Part shown: piece after piece, positions 25,819 to 34,507 of the stretch
How positions within the stretch are numbered: position 1 is the first letter of the stretch
Layout of the letters: each line of letters begins with the position of its first letter
Assembly: GCA_036267955.1 (NCBI GenBank)
Contig: DATAVB010000147.1
Span: 1 to 64,000 of the forward strand
DNA from: DATAVB01 sp036267955
GTDB lineage: Bacteria; Actinomycetota; Actinomycetes; Mycobacteriales; QHCD01
DNA length: 64,000 nucleotides
Direction of reading: 5' to 3'
The notes under the pieces: model-generated
The model's database searches: none
What the model saw: only the letters and a program-made list of their open reading frames with translations
Told to the model about the DNA's origin: nothing
Translations under genes and position numbers: made by a program

Positions 25819-27548
25819 CGCTGTTCTCCTTCTGTGGTTGCCAATGCGGGCCCGGCGGCGGTGAGGCACAGCGCCATCGAGGTGGCCCCGGCATCGGGGG
25901 TGCCGACACTGCGCTGGGCCAGCGGTCGGGCCCGGCCGACCTTCGGCGTCATCGGTGCGGTGTCCGCCGCCGCCTGGGTGGCGACCGCGCACGCCGAGCT
26001 CCACGCCTGCGCGCACGGCGTCCCCGCGTCCAGTCCGGCGGCGAAGGCGTCGGTGAACGGGACCAGCGCGTCGAGCATGGTCTTGTCGCCGACCTGGGCC
26101 TTGCCGGCCCGCTGCACGTCGTCGATGCCGGCCCGGATCCCGCCCGCCAACTGATTCCCGGTCGGGCGGCCGGTGTTGCCGACCGTCCGGCCGACCGCCT
26201 GCAGCAGCAGACCCCAGAGGATCCCGCTGGTGCCGCCGGCCCTGTCGCCGAAGGCGATTCCGGCCGCATCGAGCGTCTCGCCCGCCCCGCCCGCGCAGTC
26301 CCCGGCGGCCGCGGTCGCCGCTCGCAGACCGCGCACCATGCCGGTGCCGTGGTCTCCGTCGCCCGCGACAGCGTCGATCCGGCCCAGCTCGGTCTCGTGC
26401 TCGATCGCGGTGGCCAGCATCGCGTCGAGTGCCGCCCGAACGGTGTCGGCCGCGGCCCGGGAGGCGTCGTCAGCGGTGCTCGTCCCTGCTGCCGCTTGGC
26501 CCTGATCGGCCCGTGCCGACGCCGGCTCGAACCGCGGCAGGTCGGCCACCGAGCCGCGGCGGAAGCCGGGCGTCTCGGCCGGCGCGACCCACAGTTCTTC
26601 CAATTCCTCGTCCAGCCAGGTCAGCGTCAGGGACGCGCCACCCATGTCAAGGCTGGTCACCAGCTCGCCGACCTCGGGCAACACCAGGGTCAGCCCGGCC
26701 TCGGCCAGCACCGCCGCCACGGTCTTCCAGAGCACGAACAGTTCCTCGTACTTCGTGCCGCCCAGGCCGTTGAGGATGACCGCCACCCGATCCCCCGCGC
26801 CGTCCGGGCGCTCGGTGAGCAGCGGGTCCAGCAGCCGGCGGGCCAGCTGGGTGGCGTTCGTGCGCGGGACCGACTCGATGCCCGGCTCGCCGTGAATGCC
26901 GAGGCCGAGCTCCATCTCGCCGTCCGGCACGGTGAACAGCCGCTCGGTCTGGCCCGGCAGCGTGCAGCCGGCGAACCCCACCCCGAAGGTGCGGGTGCGG
27001 TCATTCGCCTTGATCGCCAGGCGTTCCACCTCATCGATGCTGTCGCCGCGGTCGGCCGCGGCACCGGCGATCTTGAAGACGCAGAAGCCGCCGGCGATGC
27101 CCCGCCGCTTGGTGAGCTCGCCGGCCGGGGCCGAGGCGATGTCGTCGGTGACCAGGACGGTGCGGCAGTCGGTGCCCTCGGCCCGCGCCCGATCCTGGGC
27201 GACGCCGAAGTTCATCACGTCGCCGGCGTAGTTGCCGAAGCTGAACAGCACCCCGGCTCCGCCATCCAGGGCCCGGGCCGCCCGGTAGGCCTGCTCGGCC
27301 GAGGGTGAGGTGAAGATGTCGCCGATCACGGCGCCGTCGGCGAAGCCGGCGCCCACCACCCCGCAGAACGCCGGATAGTGCCCGCAACCGCCGCCGATGA
27401 TGACGCTGACCTTGCCCTGCCGGGCGCCGCCGCGGCGCATCACCGCGGAGGCATCGGGGACCTGTTCGATGTAACGCGCGTACGCCGAGGTGTAGCCGGC
27501 GACCATGTCGTCCTTGAACGCCGCGGGGTCGTCGTAGATGTGCGCCAT
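25815..27548 (-). CDS. DhaK-DhaL fusion kinase (dihydroxyacetone/erythrulose kinase-like)
   Basis: 577 residues. An N-terminal DhaK domain (about 1-330) has GGGCGHYPAFCG near 52, FGNYAGDVMNF near 105 and the substrate-binding histidine in GIHGEPGIE near 220. A C-terminal DhaL domain (about 385-577) has AVAGDGDHGTGMVRGL, the nucleotide/Mg motif, and GGTSGILWG. The GHYPAFCG variant of the usual GHEPMH is reminiscent of the mycobacterial erythrulose kinases (LerK, DerK). It phosphorylates dihydroxyacetone or a tetrulose with ATP. The ATGA overlap with the RpiB-like gene shows co-translation. Confidence 0.88.
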   Translation of the reverse strand: MAHIYDDPAAFKDDMVAGYTSAYARYIEQVPDASAVMRRGGARQGKVSVIIGGGCGHYPAFCGVVGAGFADGAVIGDIFTSPSAEQAYRAARALDGGAGVLFSFGNYAGDVMNFGVAQDRARAEGTDCRTVLVTDDIASAPAGELTKRRGIAGGFCVFKIAGAAADRGDSIDEVERLAIKANDRTRTFGVGFAGCTLPGQTERLFTVPDGEMELGLGIHGEPGIESVPRTNATQLARRLLDPLLTERPDGAGDRVAVILNGLGGTKYEELFVLWKTVAAVLAEAGLTLVLPEVGELVTSLDMGGASLTLTWLDEELEELWVAPAETPGFRRGSVADLPRFEPASARADQGQAAAGTSTADDASRAAADTVRAALDAMLATAIEHETELGRIDAVAGDGDHGTGMVRGLRAATAAAGDCAGGAGETLDAAGIAFGDRAGGTSGILWGLLLQAVGRTVGNTGRPTGNQLAGGIRAGIDDVQRAGKAQVGDKTMLDALVPFTDAFAAGLDAGTPCAQAWSSACAVATQAAADTAPMTPKVGRARPLAQRSVGTPDAGATSMALCLTAAGPALATTEGEQR

Positions 27549-27603
27549 GTACGCAGCCTCCGGTTGATCGGGCCAGCCTGCCTGGGTCAGTTTGACAGTC
27601 GGA

Positions 27604-28257
27604 TCAATGCAGGCGGGCGAGCGCGTGGACCCGGGCGTCGTCGTGCCCGCTGGCCACGTGATCGGCCAGCGCCAGCGCGTCGGGCGCCGGCGGATACTGC
27701 GGATTGGGGATCGCGATCACGTACAGCCCGGCCGCGTGCGCCGAACGGATCCCGTTGCTGGAGTCCTCGAACGCCAGGCCCGGGCCGCTGAAGCCGACCC
27801 GGCGGACCGCCTCCAGGTAGACGTCCGGCGCCGGCTTGCCGCGGGCCACCTCCTCGCTGGAGACGGTGGCGTGGAACCGGTCGGCGATGTCGTTGCTCGA
27901 CAGCACCCGGTCGATCACCTCGCGGGCCGCCGAGGAGGCTAGCCCCAGCGGGAGGCGTTGCCCCACGGCCTCGATCAGCTCGCGCGCGCCGGGCAGCAGC
28001 GGGCCGCGGCCGGCGTCGATCGCGGCGACGACATGCTGGATACAGCGCCGGCGCGCGCCGTCCGCGTCCTCGGGCCGGCCGGCCCGGCCGGCGAGATAGC
28101 CGGCCCACTCCGGTGAGCTCATGCCCTGCATCGCCGGGCTGAACTCGTCCTTCCAGGTCACGCCCGCGCCGCCGAGGTAGGCCTGCCAGCTCTCTTCCCA
28201 GAGATGCTCGGTGTCGGCCAGCACCCCGTCGAGGTCAAAGATCGCGCCGGCCAGCAA
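27604..28257 (-). CDS. HAD-superfamily hydrolase, beta-phosphoglucomutase-like
   Basis: 217 residues. Motif I is FDLDGVLADTEHLW (Asp8 nucleophile and Asp10), motif II LASSAA near 110, motif III Lys in RGKPAPDVY near 140, and motif IV EDSSNGIRSAHAAG near 165. The cap domain is of the beta-phosphoglucomutase/DOG phosphatase type, so sugar-phosphate phosphatase or mutase activity is expected. The TTG at 28257 is preceded by GGGGAG at a good distance. It leads the leftward DhaKL-RpiB-FGGY operon, with a 55-base spacer to DhaKL. Confidence 0.87.
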   Translation of the reverse strand: MLAGAIFDLDGVLADTEHLWEESWQAYLGGAGVTWKDEFSPAMQGMSSPEWAGYLAGRAGRPEDADGARRRCIQHVVAAIDAGRGPLLPGARELIEAVGQRLPLGLASSAAREVIDRVLSSNDIADRFHATVSSEEVARGKPAPDVYLEAVRRVGFSGPGLAFEDSSNGIRSAHAAGLYVIAIPNPQYPPAPDALALADHVASGHDDARVHALARLH

Positions 28258-28338
28258 TCGGACTCCCCTACGCAGCTGTGAAAAACAACGCCTGTGATGA
28301 GAGATTCTGCCGTGCCGGCGGCGCGAACGGCAACCGCC

Positions 28339-29106
28339 TCAGAGGCCGACGCTGCCCTGCATGATCCCGCCGTCAATGAAGACCGTGGTCGCGGTCGCGT
28401 AGCCGCCCTTGTCCGAGGCCAGGAACACCACCAGATCGGCGATCTCGGCCGGCTGCGCCATCCGACCCATCGGGATCGCCGCGTCCAGCGCCTTCATCTT
28501 CGCCGGGTCGTCCATTGTGGACTTGTTGATCGGGGTGGCGACCGCGCCCGGACCGACGTTGACGACCCGGATGTTGTGCGGCCCCAGTTCCACGCCCGCG
28601 GTCCGGGTCAGCATCCGGGTGCCACCCTTGGAGACGCAGTAGGCGACGTTGCCCGGCATCGGCCAGTCCTCGTGCACCGAGGAGATGTTGATGACGACCC
28701 CGCCGCCACCCTGGGCGATGAACTGCTTGGCCGCCAACTGCGTACCGAAGAATGCGCTCTTCAGGTTGATATCCAGGACTTTCTGGTAATCGGCCTCGGT
28801 GGTGTCGAGGATTGAGGTGCGTGTCTCGACGCCGGCGTTGTTGACCAGTGCGTCGAGCCGCCCGAACGCCTGCACCGCGGTGCTGACCATGCGCTGCAGA
28901 TCCTCGACCTTGCTGACATCCGCCTGGACGCCAACAGCCTTGCCGCCGGCTGCCTCGATCCGGGTGATGAGCTCGGTCGTCTCCTCCGGGTGCGCGATGT
29001 AGTCGATGACGACATTGGCGCCCTCGGCCGCGGCGGCGAGCACGATCGCCTCGCCGATGCCGCTGTTGCCTCCGGTGACGATGATGGTCTTTGCCTCGAG
29101 CAGCAT
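28339..29106 (-). CDS. SDR-family oxidoreductase (glucose 1-dehydrogenase type)
   Basis: 255 residues, classical short-chain dehydrogenase. The cofactor loop is TGGNSGIGEA (11-20), NNAG is near 90, the catalytic Ser is in ISSVHEDW, and the YxxxK pair is YCVSK. GPGAVATPIN and the C-terminal FIDGGIMQGS follow. The Asn-rich cofactor area and VIDYIAH suggest NADP preference, but this is weak. GAAGGAG lies 6 bases before the ATG at 29106. It is divergent from the GH15 gene, with 163 bases between, and sits upstream of the HAD-led sugar-alcohol operon, so it may provide a polyol or sugar dehydrogenase step. Confidence 0.88.
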   Translation of the reverse strand: MLLEAKTIIVTGGNSGIGEAIVLAAAAEGANVVIDYIAHPEETTELITRIEAAGGKAVGVQADVSKVEDLQRMVSTAVQAFGRLDALVNNAGVETRTSILDTTEADYQKVLDINLKSAFFGTQLAAKQFIAQGGGGVVINISSVHEDWPMPGNVAYCVSKGGTRMLTRTAGVELGPHNIRVVNVGPGAVATPINKSTMDDPAKMKALDAAIPMGRMAQPAEIADLVVFLASDKGGYATATTVFIDGGIMQGSVGL

Positions 29107-29269
29107 GCGTTTCTCCTTCGCCTGCGCCGCTCGGGTACGAGTAGCGATTGGCCGCGGCGCCGATTCGAGTTTTGCAGACGAATCCGTTTTGCCTCCGCAT
29201 GGGATTGCCTTGCACCTGCCGTCGGCCCCGACTGGCGACGGGGGTTTTCCTGCTGGCAAGCTCGCTGTC

Positions 29270-31066
29270 ATGTCGCGTATCGAGGACTATGCACTGCTCG
29301 GCGACCTGCACTCGGCCGCACTGGTCAGCACCACCGGATCGGTCGACTGGATGTGCCTGCCGCGATTCGACTCCCCGGCCTGCTTCGCCGCCCTGCTCGA
29401 CACCCCCGACGCGGGCCGGTGGCTGCTCGCGCCGGCGGCCGGCGGCGTCTGCAGCAGCCGGAGCTACCGCGGCGACACTCTGGTGTTGGAGACGGAGTGG
29501 AACACCCCCGAGGGCCGGGTGAAGGTCATCGACTTCATGCCGCCCCGCGGGCACGCGCCGGATCTGATCCGCATCGTCGAGGGCATCTCCGGGGCGGTGC
29601 CGATGCGGGGCGAGGTGAAGCTGCGGTTCGACTACGGCCGGATCATGCCCTGGGTCCGGCATCGCGGCTCCCGGATGGAGGCCGTTGCCGGCCCGGACGC
29701 GGTGTGGTTGAAGAGCACCGCGCAGATGAAGGGGCATGAATGGAGCACCGTCTCGGAGTTCACCGTCCGGGCCGGCGAACGGGTGCCGTTCGTGTTGACC
29801 TGGTCGCCGAGTCACCAGAGTCCGCCTCATCCCGTGGACGCCGAGGACGCCCTGCGGGACACGGTCGCCTTCTGGGAGGACTGGTGTGACCGCGGCACGA
29901 TCTGCACCGGCAAGTACGCCGAACCGGTCCGCCGCTCGCTGATCACTCTGAAGGCACTGACGTACGCGCCGACCGGCGGTATCGTCGCCGCCCCGACGAC
30001 CTCGCTGCCCGAGCAGATCGGCGGACCACGCAACTGGGACTACCGGTTCTGCTGGCTGCGCGACTCGACGTACACCCTCCAGGCGCTGCTCGCCGCCGGC
30101 TACCTTGACGAGGCGAAGGCCTGGCGGGACTGGTTGCTCCGGGCCGTCGCGGGCGACCCGAGCACCCTGCAGATCATGTACGGGGTGGACGGCACCCGGC
30201 GGCTGCCCGAGCTGGAACTCCCGTGGTTGCGCGGTTTCGAGGGCTCGTCGCCGGTACGGACCGGGAACGCGGCGGCCGATCAGCTCCAGCTGGACGTCTG
30301 GGGCGAGGTCCTGGACGGGCTCAACCTGGCCCGCGAGTCCGGCCTCGGCGCGCACGACAACGCCTGGGAGCTGCAGGTCGCATTGCTCGGCCACCTCGAG
30401 GGCAACTGGCAGGAGCCGGACAACGGCCTGTGGGAGATGCGTGGCGACCGCCGGCATTTCACCCACTCCAAGGTGATGGCCTGGGTGGCGGTGGACCGGA
30501 TGGCGCGGGCCGTGCGCACCCATCACCTGCGCGGCCCGGTCGACCGCTGGGAACAGCTGCGCGATCGGATCCACGCCGACGTGCTGGCCAACGGCTACGA
30601 CGCCGGCCGCGGCACGTTCGTGCAGTCGTACGGGAGCACCGCGCTGGACGCCAGCCTGCTGATGATTCCGCGGGTCGGATTCCTGCCGGGCGACGACCCG
30701 CGGGTGGTCGGCACCATCGACGCCATCTCGCGCGAGCTGACCCAGGACGGGTTCGTCCTGCGGTACCGGACGGACGGCTCGGACGACGGTTTGCCCGCCG
30801 GCGAGGGCGTGTTCCTGGCCTGCTCGTTCTGGCTGGTGGACGCGCTGCACGGCGCCGGCCGGGACCGGGACGCCCGGGCCCTGTTCGACCGACTGCTGGC
30901 GCTGCGCAACGACGTCGGATTGCTCAGCGAGGAGTGGGATCCGGTCGCGGGTCGGCAGTTGGGCAACACGCCCCAGGCGTTCAGCCACTTCCCGCTGGTG
31001 GTCAGCGCGATGCAGCTGGAAGCCGGTCGCGCCCACCGCAGCGACCAACCGATCCACACCTCGTAG
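29270..31066 (+). CDS. Glycoside hydrolase family 15 protein (glucoamylase/trehalase-like)
   Basis: 598 residues, no signal peptide. An N-terminal beta-sandwich (SRIEDYALLGDLHSAALV start, then SVDWMCLPRFDSPACFAALLD) leads into an (alpha/alpha)6 barrel with GPRNWDYRFCWLRDSTYTL near 246, LGAHDNAWELQ, and LLSEEWDPVAGRQLGNTPQAFSHFPLV carrying the catalytic glutamate. This length and architecture match the actinobacterial GH15 group that includes mycobacterial trehalase, and glucoamylases. Trehalose or alpha-glucan hydrolysis in the cytoplasm is likely. It is a single gene, followed by the long 31111-31159 hairpin. Confidence 0.9.
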   Translation: MSRIEDYALLGDLHSAALVSTTGSVDWMCLPRFDSPACFAALLDTPDAGRWLLAPAAGGVCSSRSYRGDTLVLETEWNTPEGRVKVIDFMPPRGHAPDLIRIVEGISGAVPMRGEVKLRFDYGRIMPWVRHRGSRMEAVAGPDAVWLKSTAQMKGHEWSTVSEFTVRAGERVPFVLTWSPSHQSPPHPVDAEDALRDTVAFWEDWCDRGTICTGKYAEPVRRSLITLKALTYAPTGGIVAAPTTSLPEQIGGPRNWDYRFCWLRDSTYTLQALLAAGYLDEAKAWRDWLLRAVAGDPSTLQIMYGVDGTRRLPELELPWLRGFEGSSPVRTGNAAADQLQLDVWGEVLDGLNLARESGLGAHDNAWELQVALLGHLEGNWQEPDNGLWEMRGDRRHFTHSKVMAWVAVDRMARAVRTHHLRGPVDRWEQLRDRIHADVLANGYDAGRGTFVQSYGSTALDASLLMIPRVGFLPGDDPRVVGTIDAISRELTQDGFVLRYRTDGSDDGLPAGEGVFLACSFWLVDALHGAGRDRDARALFDRLLALRNDVGLLSEEWDPVAGRQLGNTPQAFSHFPLVVSAMQLEAGRAHRSDQPIHTS

Positions 31067-31110
31067 CCGCTCCCCGCCTCTTTGACGCGCTTTGCGGGTG
31101 ATCCCTTTTG

Positions 31111-31159
31111 CGCCAATGTGGCGTTGGGGTGACTAGATTGCCCCAACGCCACATTGGCG
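31111..31159. terminator. Perfect 19-bp hairpin between convergent GH15 and lon
   Basis: CGCCAATGTGGCGTTGGGG (31111-31129) is exactly complementary to 31141-31159, with an 11-base loop. It lies 44 bases after the GH15 stop and 48 bases from the lon stop, so it can end transcription from both sides. There is no U-tract. The stem contains a smaller CGCCA-CATTGGCG-like internal symmetry that would allow cruciform formation. Confidence 0.75.
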
Positions 31160-31187
31160 GGAAACGGCCCTGGCGGGAAACGGCCCT
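31156..31187. repeat. Perfect 16-base tandem duplication next to the hairpin
   Basis: GGCGGGAAACGGCCCT occurs twice in direct succession (31156-31171 and 31172-31187). The first copy begins inside the right arm of the hairpin. It is non-coding. Confidence 0.85.
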
Positions 31188-31207
31188 GCCGGGCCCGGTC
31201 GAACCGA

Positions 31208-33631
31208 TCAGGCGGCCGCGGCAGCCACCCGGGCCGGCTCGAGGGCCAGCTCCAGCACCTCGCGGACGTCGCTGACCGGGTGGATCTCCAGCTGGCTGCG
31301 GATCTCCTCCGGCACGTCGTCCAGATCGGGCTCGTTGCGCTGCGGGATCAGGACCGTGGTGATGCCGGCCCGGTGCGCGGCCAGCAGCTTCTGCTTCACC
31401 CCGCCGATCGGCAACACCCGACCGGTCAGCGACACCTCACCGGTCATCGCCACCTCCGACCGGACCGGTCGCCCGGACAGCAGCGACGCCAGCGCGGTGG
31501 TCATCGTGACACCCGCGCTCGGACCGTCCTTCGGCGTACCGCCGGCCGGAACGTGGATGTGCACGCCCCGCTCCTTCAGGTCGCCCACCGGAAGCTCCAG
31601 CTCCACGCCGTGCGACCGCAGGTACGACAGTGCGATCTGCGCCGACTCCTTCATCACGTCACCGAGCTGACCGGTCAGGGTCAGTCCGCTGGCGCCGGAC
31701 TCCGGGTCGGCCAGCGATGCCTCGATGAAGAGCACCTCGCCGCCGGCTCCGGTCACCGCCAGACCGGTCGCGACACCCGGAAGTGCCGTCCGTTCCGCGG
31801 ATTCCGGGGTGAAGTGCGGCCGCCCGACGTACTTCGTCAGGTTGTCCGCGTCGATCCTCACCGGCAGGTTCGCGTCACCGAGCGCCACCTGAGCGGCGAT
31901 CTTGCGCAGCGCTCGGGCGATGCTCCGTTCCAGCCCACGCACCCCAGCTTCCCGGGTGTATTCGGCGGCCAGCCGGCCCAACGCCTCGTCCGTGACGGTG
32001 ACGTCGGCGTCGGTCAGACCCGCGCGCTCCCGCTGCCGGGGCAGCAGGTGGTCGCGGCCGATGATGACCTTCTCCGTCTCGGTGTAGCCGTCGAGACTGA
32101 CCAGCTCCATCCGGTCCAGCAGCGGCGCCGGAATCGAATCCAACACGTTCGCTGTGGATAGGAACAGCACGTCCGAGAGGTCGAGTTCGACCTCCAGGTA
32201 GTGGTCGCGGAACGTGTGATTCTGTGCCGGGTCGAGCACCTCCAGCAGTGCCGCCGTCGGGTCGCCCCGGTAGTCAGCGCCGACCTTGTCCACCTCGTCC
32301 AGCAGCACGACCGGGTTCATCGAGCCGGCTTCCTTGATGGCACGGACGATCCGGCCCGGCAACGCACCGACGTACGTACGCCGGTGGCCCCGGATCTCGG
32401 CCTCGTCCCGGACGCCACCCAGCGCGACCCGCACGAACTTGCGCCCCATCGCGCGGGCGACCGACTCCCCCAGCGACGTCTTGCCGACACCGGGCGGACC
32501 CACCAGGGCGAGCACGGCACCGCTGCGCCGGCCGCTCACGACACCCAGGCCGCGGTCGTCCCGCCTCTTGCGGACCGCGAGGTATTCGATGATCCGGTCC
32601 TTCACGTCGGACAGGCCGGCGTGGTCGGCGTCGAGGATCGCGCGGGCTCCGGCAATGTCGTAGGAGTCCTCGGTCCGGGTGTTCCACGGCAGCTCCAGCA
32701 CGGTGTCGAGCCAGGTGCGGATCCAGCTGCCTTCCGGCGAGGCGTCCGAGCTCCGTTCGAGCTTGTCGACCTCCTTCAGCGCGGCCTCCCGCACCTTGTC
32801 CGGCAGATCGGCGGCCTCGACCCGAGCGCGATAGTCCTCTTCCTCCGAGCCGGGATTGCCGTCCAGCTCGGCCAGTTCCTTCTTCACCGCGTCGAGCTGG
32901 CGGCGGAGCAGGAATTCGCGCTGCTGCTTGTCCACGCCGTCGGAGACCTCCTTGCGGATGGTGTCCGCGACGTCCTGCTCGGCGATGTGGTCCTTCGTCC
33001 ACTGCAGCGCCAGTTCGAGCCGCTCGGTGACCTCGAGGGTCTCCAGCAGTTGCTGCTTCTGGGTCCGGCTCAGGTACGGCGCGTAGCCGGCCTGGTCGGC
33101 CAGCCGGCCGGCGTTCTCGATGCCTTCCACAACCTCGGCGAGCTGCCACGCGCCGCGTTCGTGCAGGTTGGCGACGATGAGCCGCTTGAGCTCGGTGGCG
33201 AGTTCCTCGGCCTTCGGGCCGATGTCGGTCGGATCGTCCACCGGGGTGGCTTCCACCCACAGTGCCGCGCCCGGTCCGGTGACGCCGGTGGCCGTCCCAT
33301 CGGCTCCGCTCCCGAGTCCCTGCGCAATCTGCATCCGGGTCTCGGCCCGGACGACCGCGGCCTGGTGGCCGTTGGGCAGCCGGCCGACCTGCTCGATGAC
33401 CGCACGGACGCCGATCGGACCGTACTGGCCGTCGTGTCGCGGGGTCACCAGCACCTCGGCGCTGGTGGCCGAACGGATACCGGGCTGGTTGAGATGTGCG
33501 TCGTTCTGTGCCTGGGCCGCCTCGATGGCGGCGCGTATGTCGGACTCCGAGAGGTCCACCGGGACGACCATGCCGGGCAGCACGACCTCGTCGTCCAGTG
33601 GCAACACGGGTAGTTTCACGGTCCCGCTCAT
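31208..33631 (-). CDS. lon: ATP-dependent Lon protease (LonA type)
   Basis: 807 residues, the normal LonA length. It has an N-terminal substrate-recognition LON domain (about 5-200) and a coiled helical linker. The AAA+ domain has Walker A GPPGVGKTS near 378-386, Walker B VLLDEVDK, and a sensor region. The peptidase domain has the catalytic Ser in PKDGPSAGVTM near 702 and the catalytic Lys in PIGGVKQKLLAAHRAGI near 748. It degrades misfolded and regulatory proteins in the cytoplasm. A HAIR element 33-53 bases upstream indicates HspR control, known for lon in Streptomyces. It is monocistronic. Confidence 0.97.
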   Translation of the reverse strand: MSGTVKLPVLPLDDEVVLPGMVVPVDLSESDIRAAIEAAQAQNDAHLNQPGIRSATSAEVLVTPRHDGQYGPIGVRAVIEQVGRLPNGHQAAVVRAETRMQIAQGLGSGADGTATGVTGPGAALWVEATPVDDPTDIGPKAEELATELKRLIVANLHERGAWQLAEVVEGIENAGRLADQAGYAPYLSRTQKQQLLETLEVTERLELALQWTKDHIAEQDVADTIRKEVSDGVDKQQREFLLRRQLDAVKKELAELDGNPGSEEEDYRARVEAADLPDKVREAALKEVDKLERSSDASPEGSWIRTWLDTVLELPWNTRTEDSYDIAGARAILDADHAGLSDVKDRIIEYLAVRKRRDDRGLGVVSGRRSGAVLALVGPPGVGKTSLGESVARAMGRKFVRVALGGVRDEAEIRGHRRTYVGALPGRIVRAIKEAGSMNPVVLLDEVDKVGADYRGDPTAALLEVLDPAQNHTFRDHYLEVELDLSDVLFLSTANVLDSIPAPLLDRMELVSLDGYTETEKVIIGRDHLLPRQRERAGLTDADVTVTDEALGRLAAEYTREAGVRGLERSIARALRKIAAQVALGDANLPVRIDADNLTKYVGRPHFTPESAERTALPGVATGLAVTGAGGEVLFIEASLADPESGASGLTLTGQLGDVMKESAQIALSYLRSHGVELELPVGDLKERGVHIHVPAGGTPKDGPSAGVTMTTALASLLSGRPVRSEVAMTGEVSLTGRVLPIGGVKQKLLAAHRAGITTVLIPQRNEPDLDDVPEEIRSQLEIHPVSDVREVLELALEPARVAAAAA

Positions 33632-33663
33632 GTGGTCACATCCTACGTTCGAAGCTTATCGAA

Positions 33664-33684
33664 ATTGAGCTATGCCGACTCAAG
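33664..33684 (-). promoter_or_regulatory. HAIR (HspR-binding) element and promoter of lon
   Basis: ATTGAGC-N7-ACTCAAG is an excellent match to the HAIR consensus CTTGAGT-N7-ACTCAAG (one arm perfect, two mismatches in the other). Read on the minus strand it supplies TTGAGT as a -35-like hexamer, followed 19 bases later by TAAGCT as a possible -10, so a bound HspR would cover the promoter. Binding is inferred from the established HAIR rule. Confidence 0.75.
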
Positions 33685-33744
33685 TTCGATGACCGCTCCG
33701 TTGTTCCCGGCGTTCGCCACCAGCGATATGCCCGGAATGTCGCC

Positions 33745-34071
33745 TCAGTGGTGGGTCATCGTTTGCATCATCAGGATGATTGCGAGCACCGTGGACAGTC
33801 CAAGGACCAATCGCAGTGCGGCGAGCGCCATGATCGCCCGCAGCGCTATCGCGATGATGCGGTAGACCACTCGAACGACGGACAGCACGATCGCGGAGCC
33901 GAGCAACGCGGCCACCGCCGCGGCAACGGTCAGCGCCGGTCCGTGTCCAGTCACCGGGGCGGTCGTCAGGTCCGCCGCGACGGCCGGAACTGTGGAGCCG
34001 AACAGTACGACAATTCCCATCATCAGCGTCGACATCGCGAGTCGGATGCCTGTCCGGGCGAATGTGTTCAT
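33745..34071 (-). CDS. Small membrane protein of unknown function
   Basis: 108 residues; I do not recognise a family. The N-terminus has a signal-like segment (about 12-32, ending VPAVAA). Two further hydrophobic stretches, about 48-68 (AAAVAALLGSAIVLSVV) and 72-103 (IIAIALRAIMALAALRLVLGL), suggest two or three membrane spans. The ATG at 34071 follows GAGAGGGAG at 8 bases, which argues for a real gene. It lies upstream of lon in the same direction, separated by the HAIR element, and is divergent from the HTH gene. Confidence 0.65.
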   Translation of the reverse strand: MNTFARTGIRLAMSTLMMGIVVLFGSTVPAVAADLTTAPVTGHGPALTVAAAVAALLGSAIVLSVVRVVYRIIAIALRAIMALAALRLVLGLSTVLAIILMMQTMTHH

Positions 34072-34507
34072 GACGCGCTCCCTCTCTTGGGGGCACTCCA
34101 AGGTTGCGAAAATGGGTCCTCTCGCGCGTTCTCGGGGGTACAAAGCGGACGGAGCAATGACCGCCGGCGATCGGCGGCACTCTTGGCCAGGTGGCGGATC
34201 GCGTCCGGCATGGGGTGGAAGATCGGGGATCATGCGGATGATTCGCATTGCATCTCCCCCTTCCGTGAAGTTTCGTGGACTAGGCGAACAACACTGAAGC
34301 CGGTGATTCTGACGGTAGATCCGGCCGACGGCCGCAGCAATAAGAGCAGCGCCGCAGTTTGGTCACGAATTGTCTTGCAGCCCTGGTATTGCAGTGAATG
34401 CATCGAATATTTGCGCCACGGCGCCGCTCCCGGAAAGGCCTGGACAGAGGTAGGCTTGCGGCTTTACCGGAATTCGCCAAACGTCACCGAATTCACTGGC
34501 GGTTGCC
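34072..34507. other. Divergent intergenic region, 436 bases
   Basis: It separates the small membrane protein (leftward) and the HTH protein (rightward). It is less GC-rich than average and must hold both promoters. Apart from the GAATTCG inverted repeat near the HTH start I see no gene, RNA or repeat in it. Confidence 0.65.
34470..34494. promoter_or_regulatory. Inverted repeat before the HTH gene (candidate auto-operator)
   Basis: GAATTCG (34470-34476) and CGAATTC (34488-34494) are perfect complements, 11 bases apart. They lie 13-38 bases upstream of the ATG of the HTH protein, a position suited to autorepression. No binding data exist; this is inference from symmetry and position. Confidence 0.5.

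Noticed and set aside
25806..27308. 500-codon plus-strand frame opposite the DhaKL gene
   Set aside because: Shadow of the DhaKL kinase, which has all catalytic motifs.
28373..31057. 894-codon minus-strand frame
   Set aside because: Antisense to the GH15 gene and a second frame of the SDR; composition-driven.
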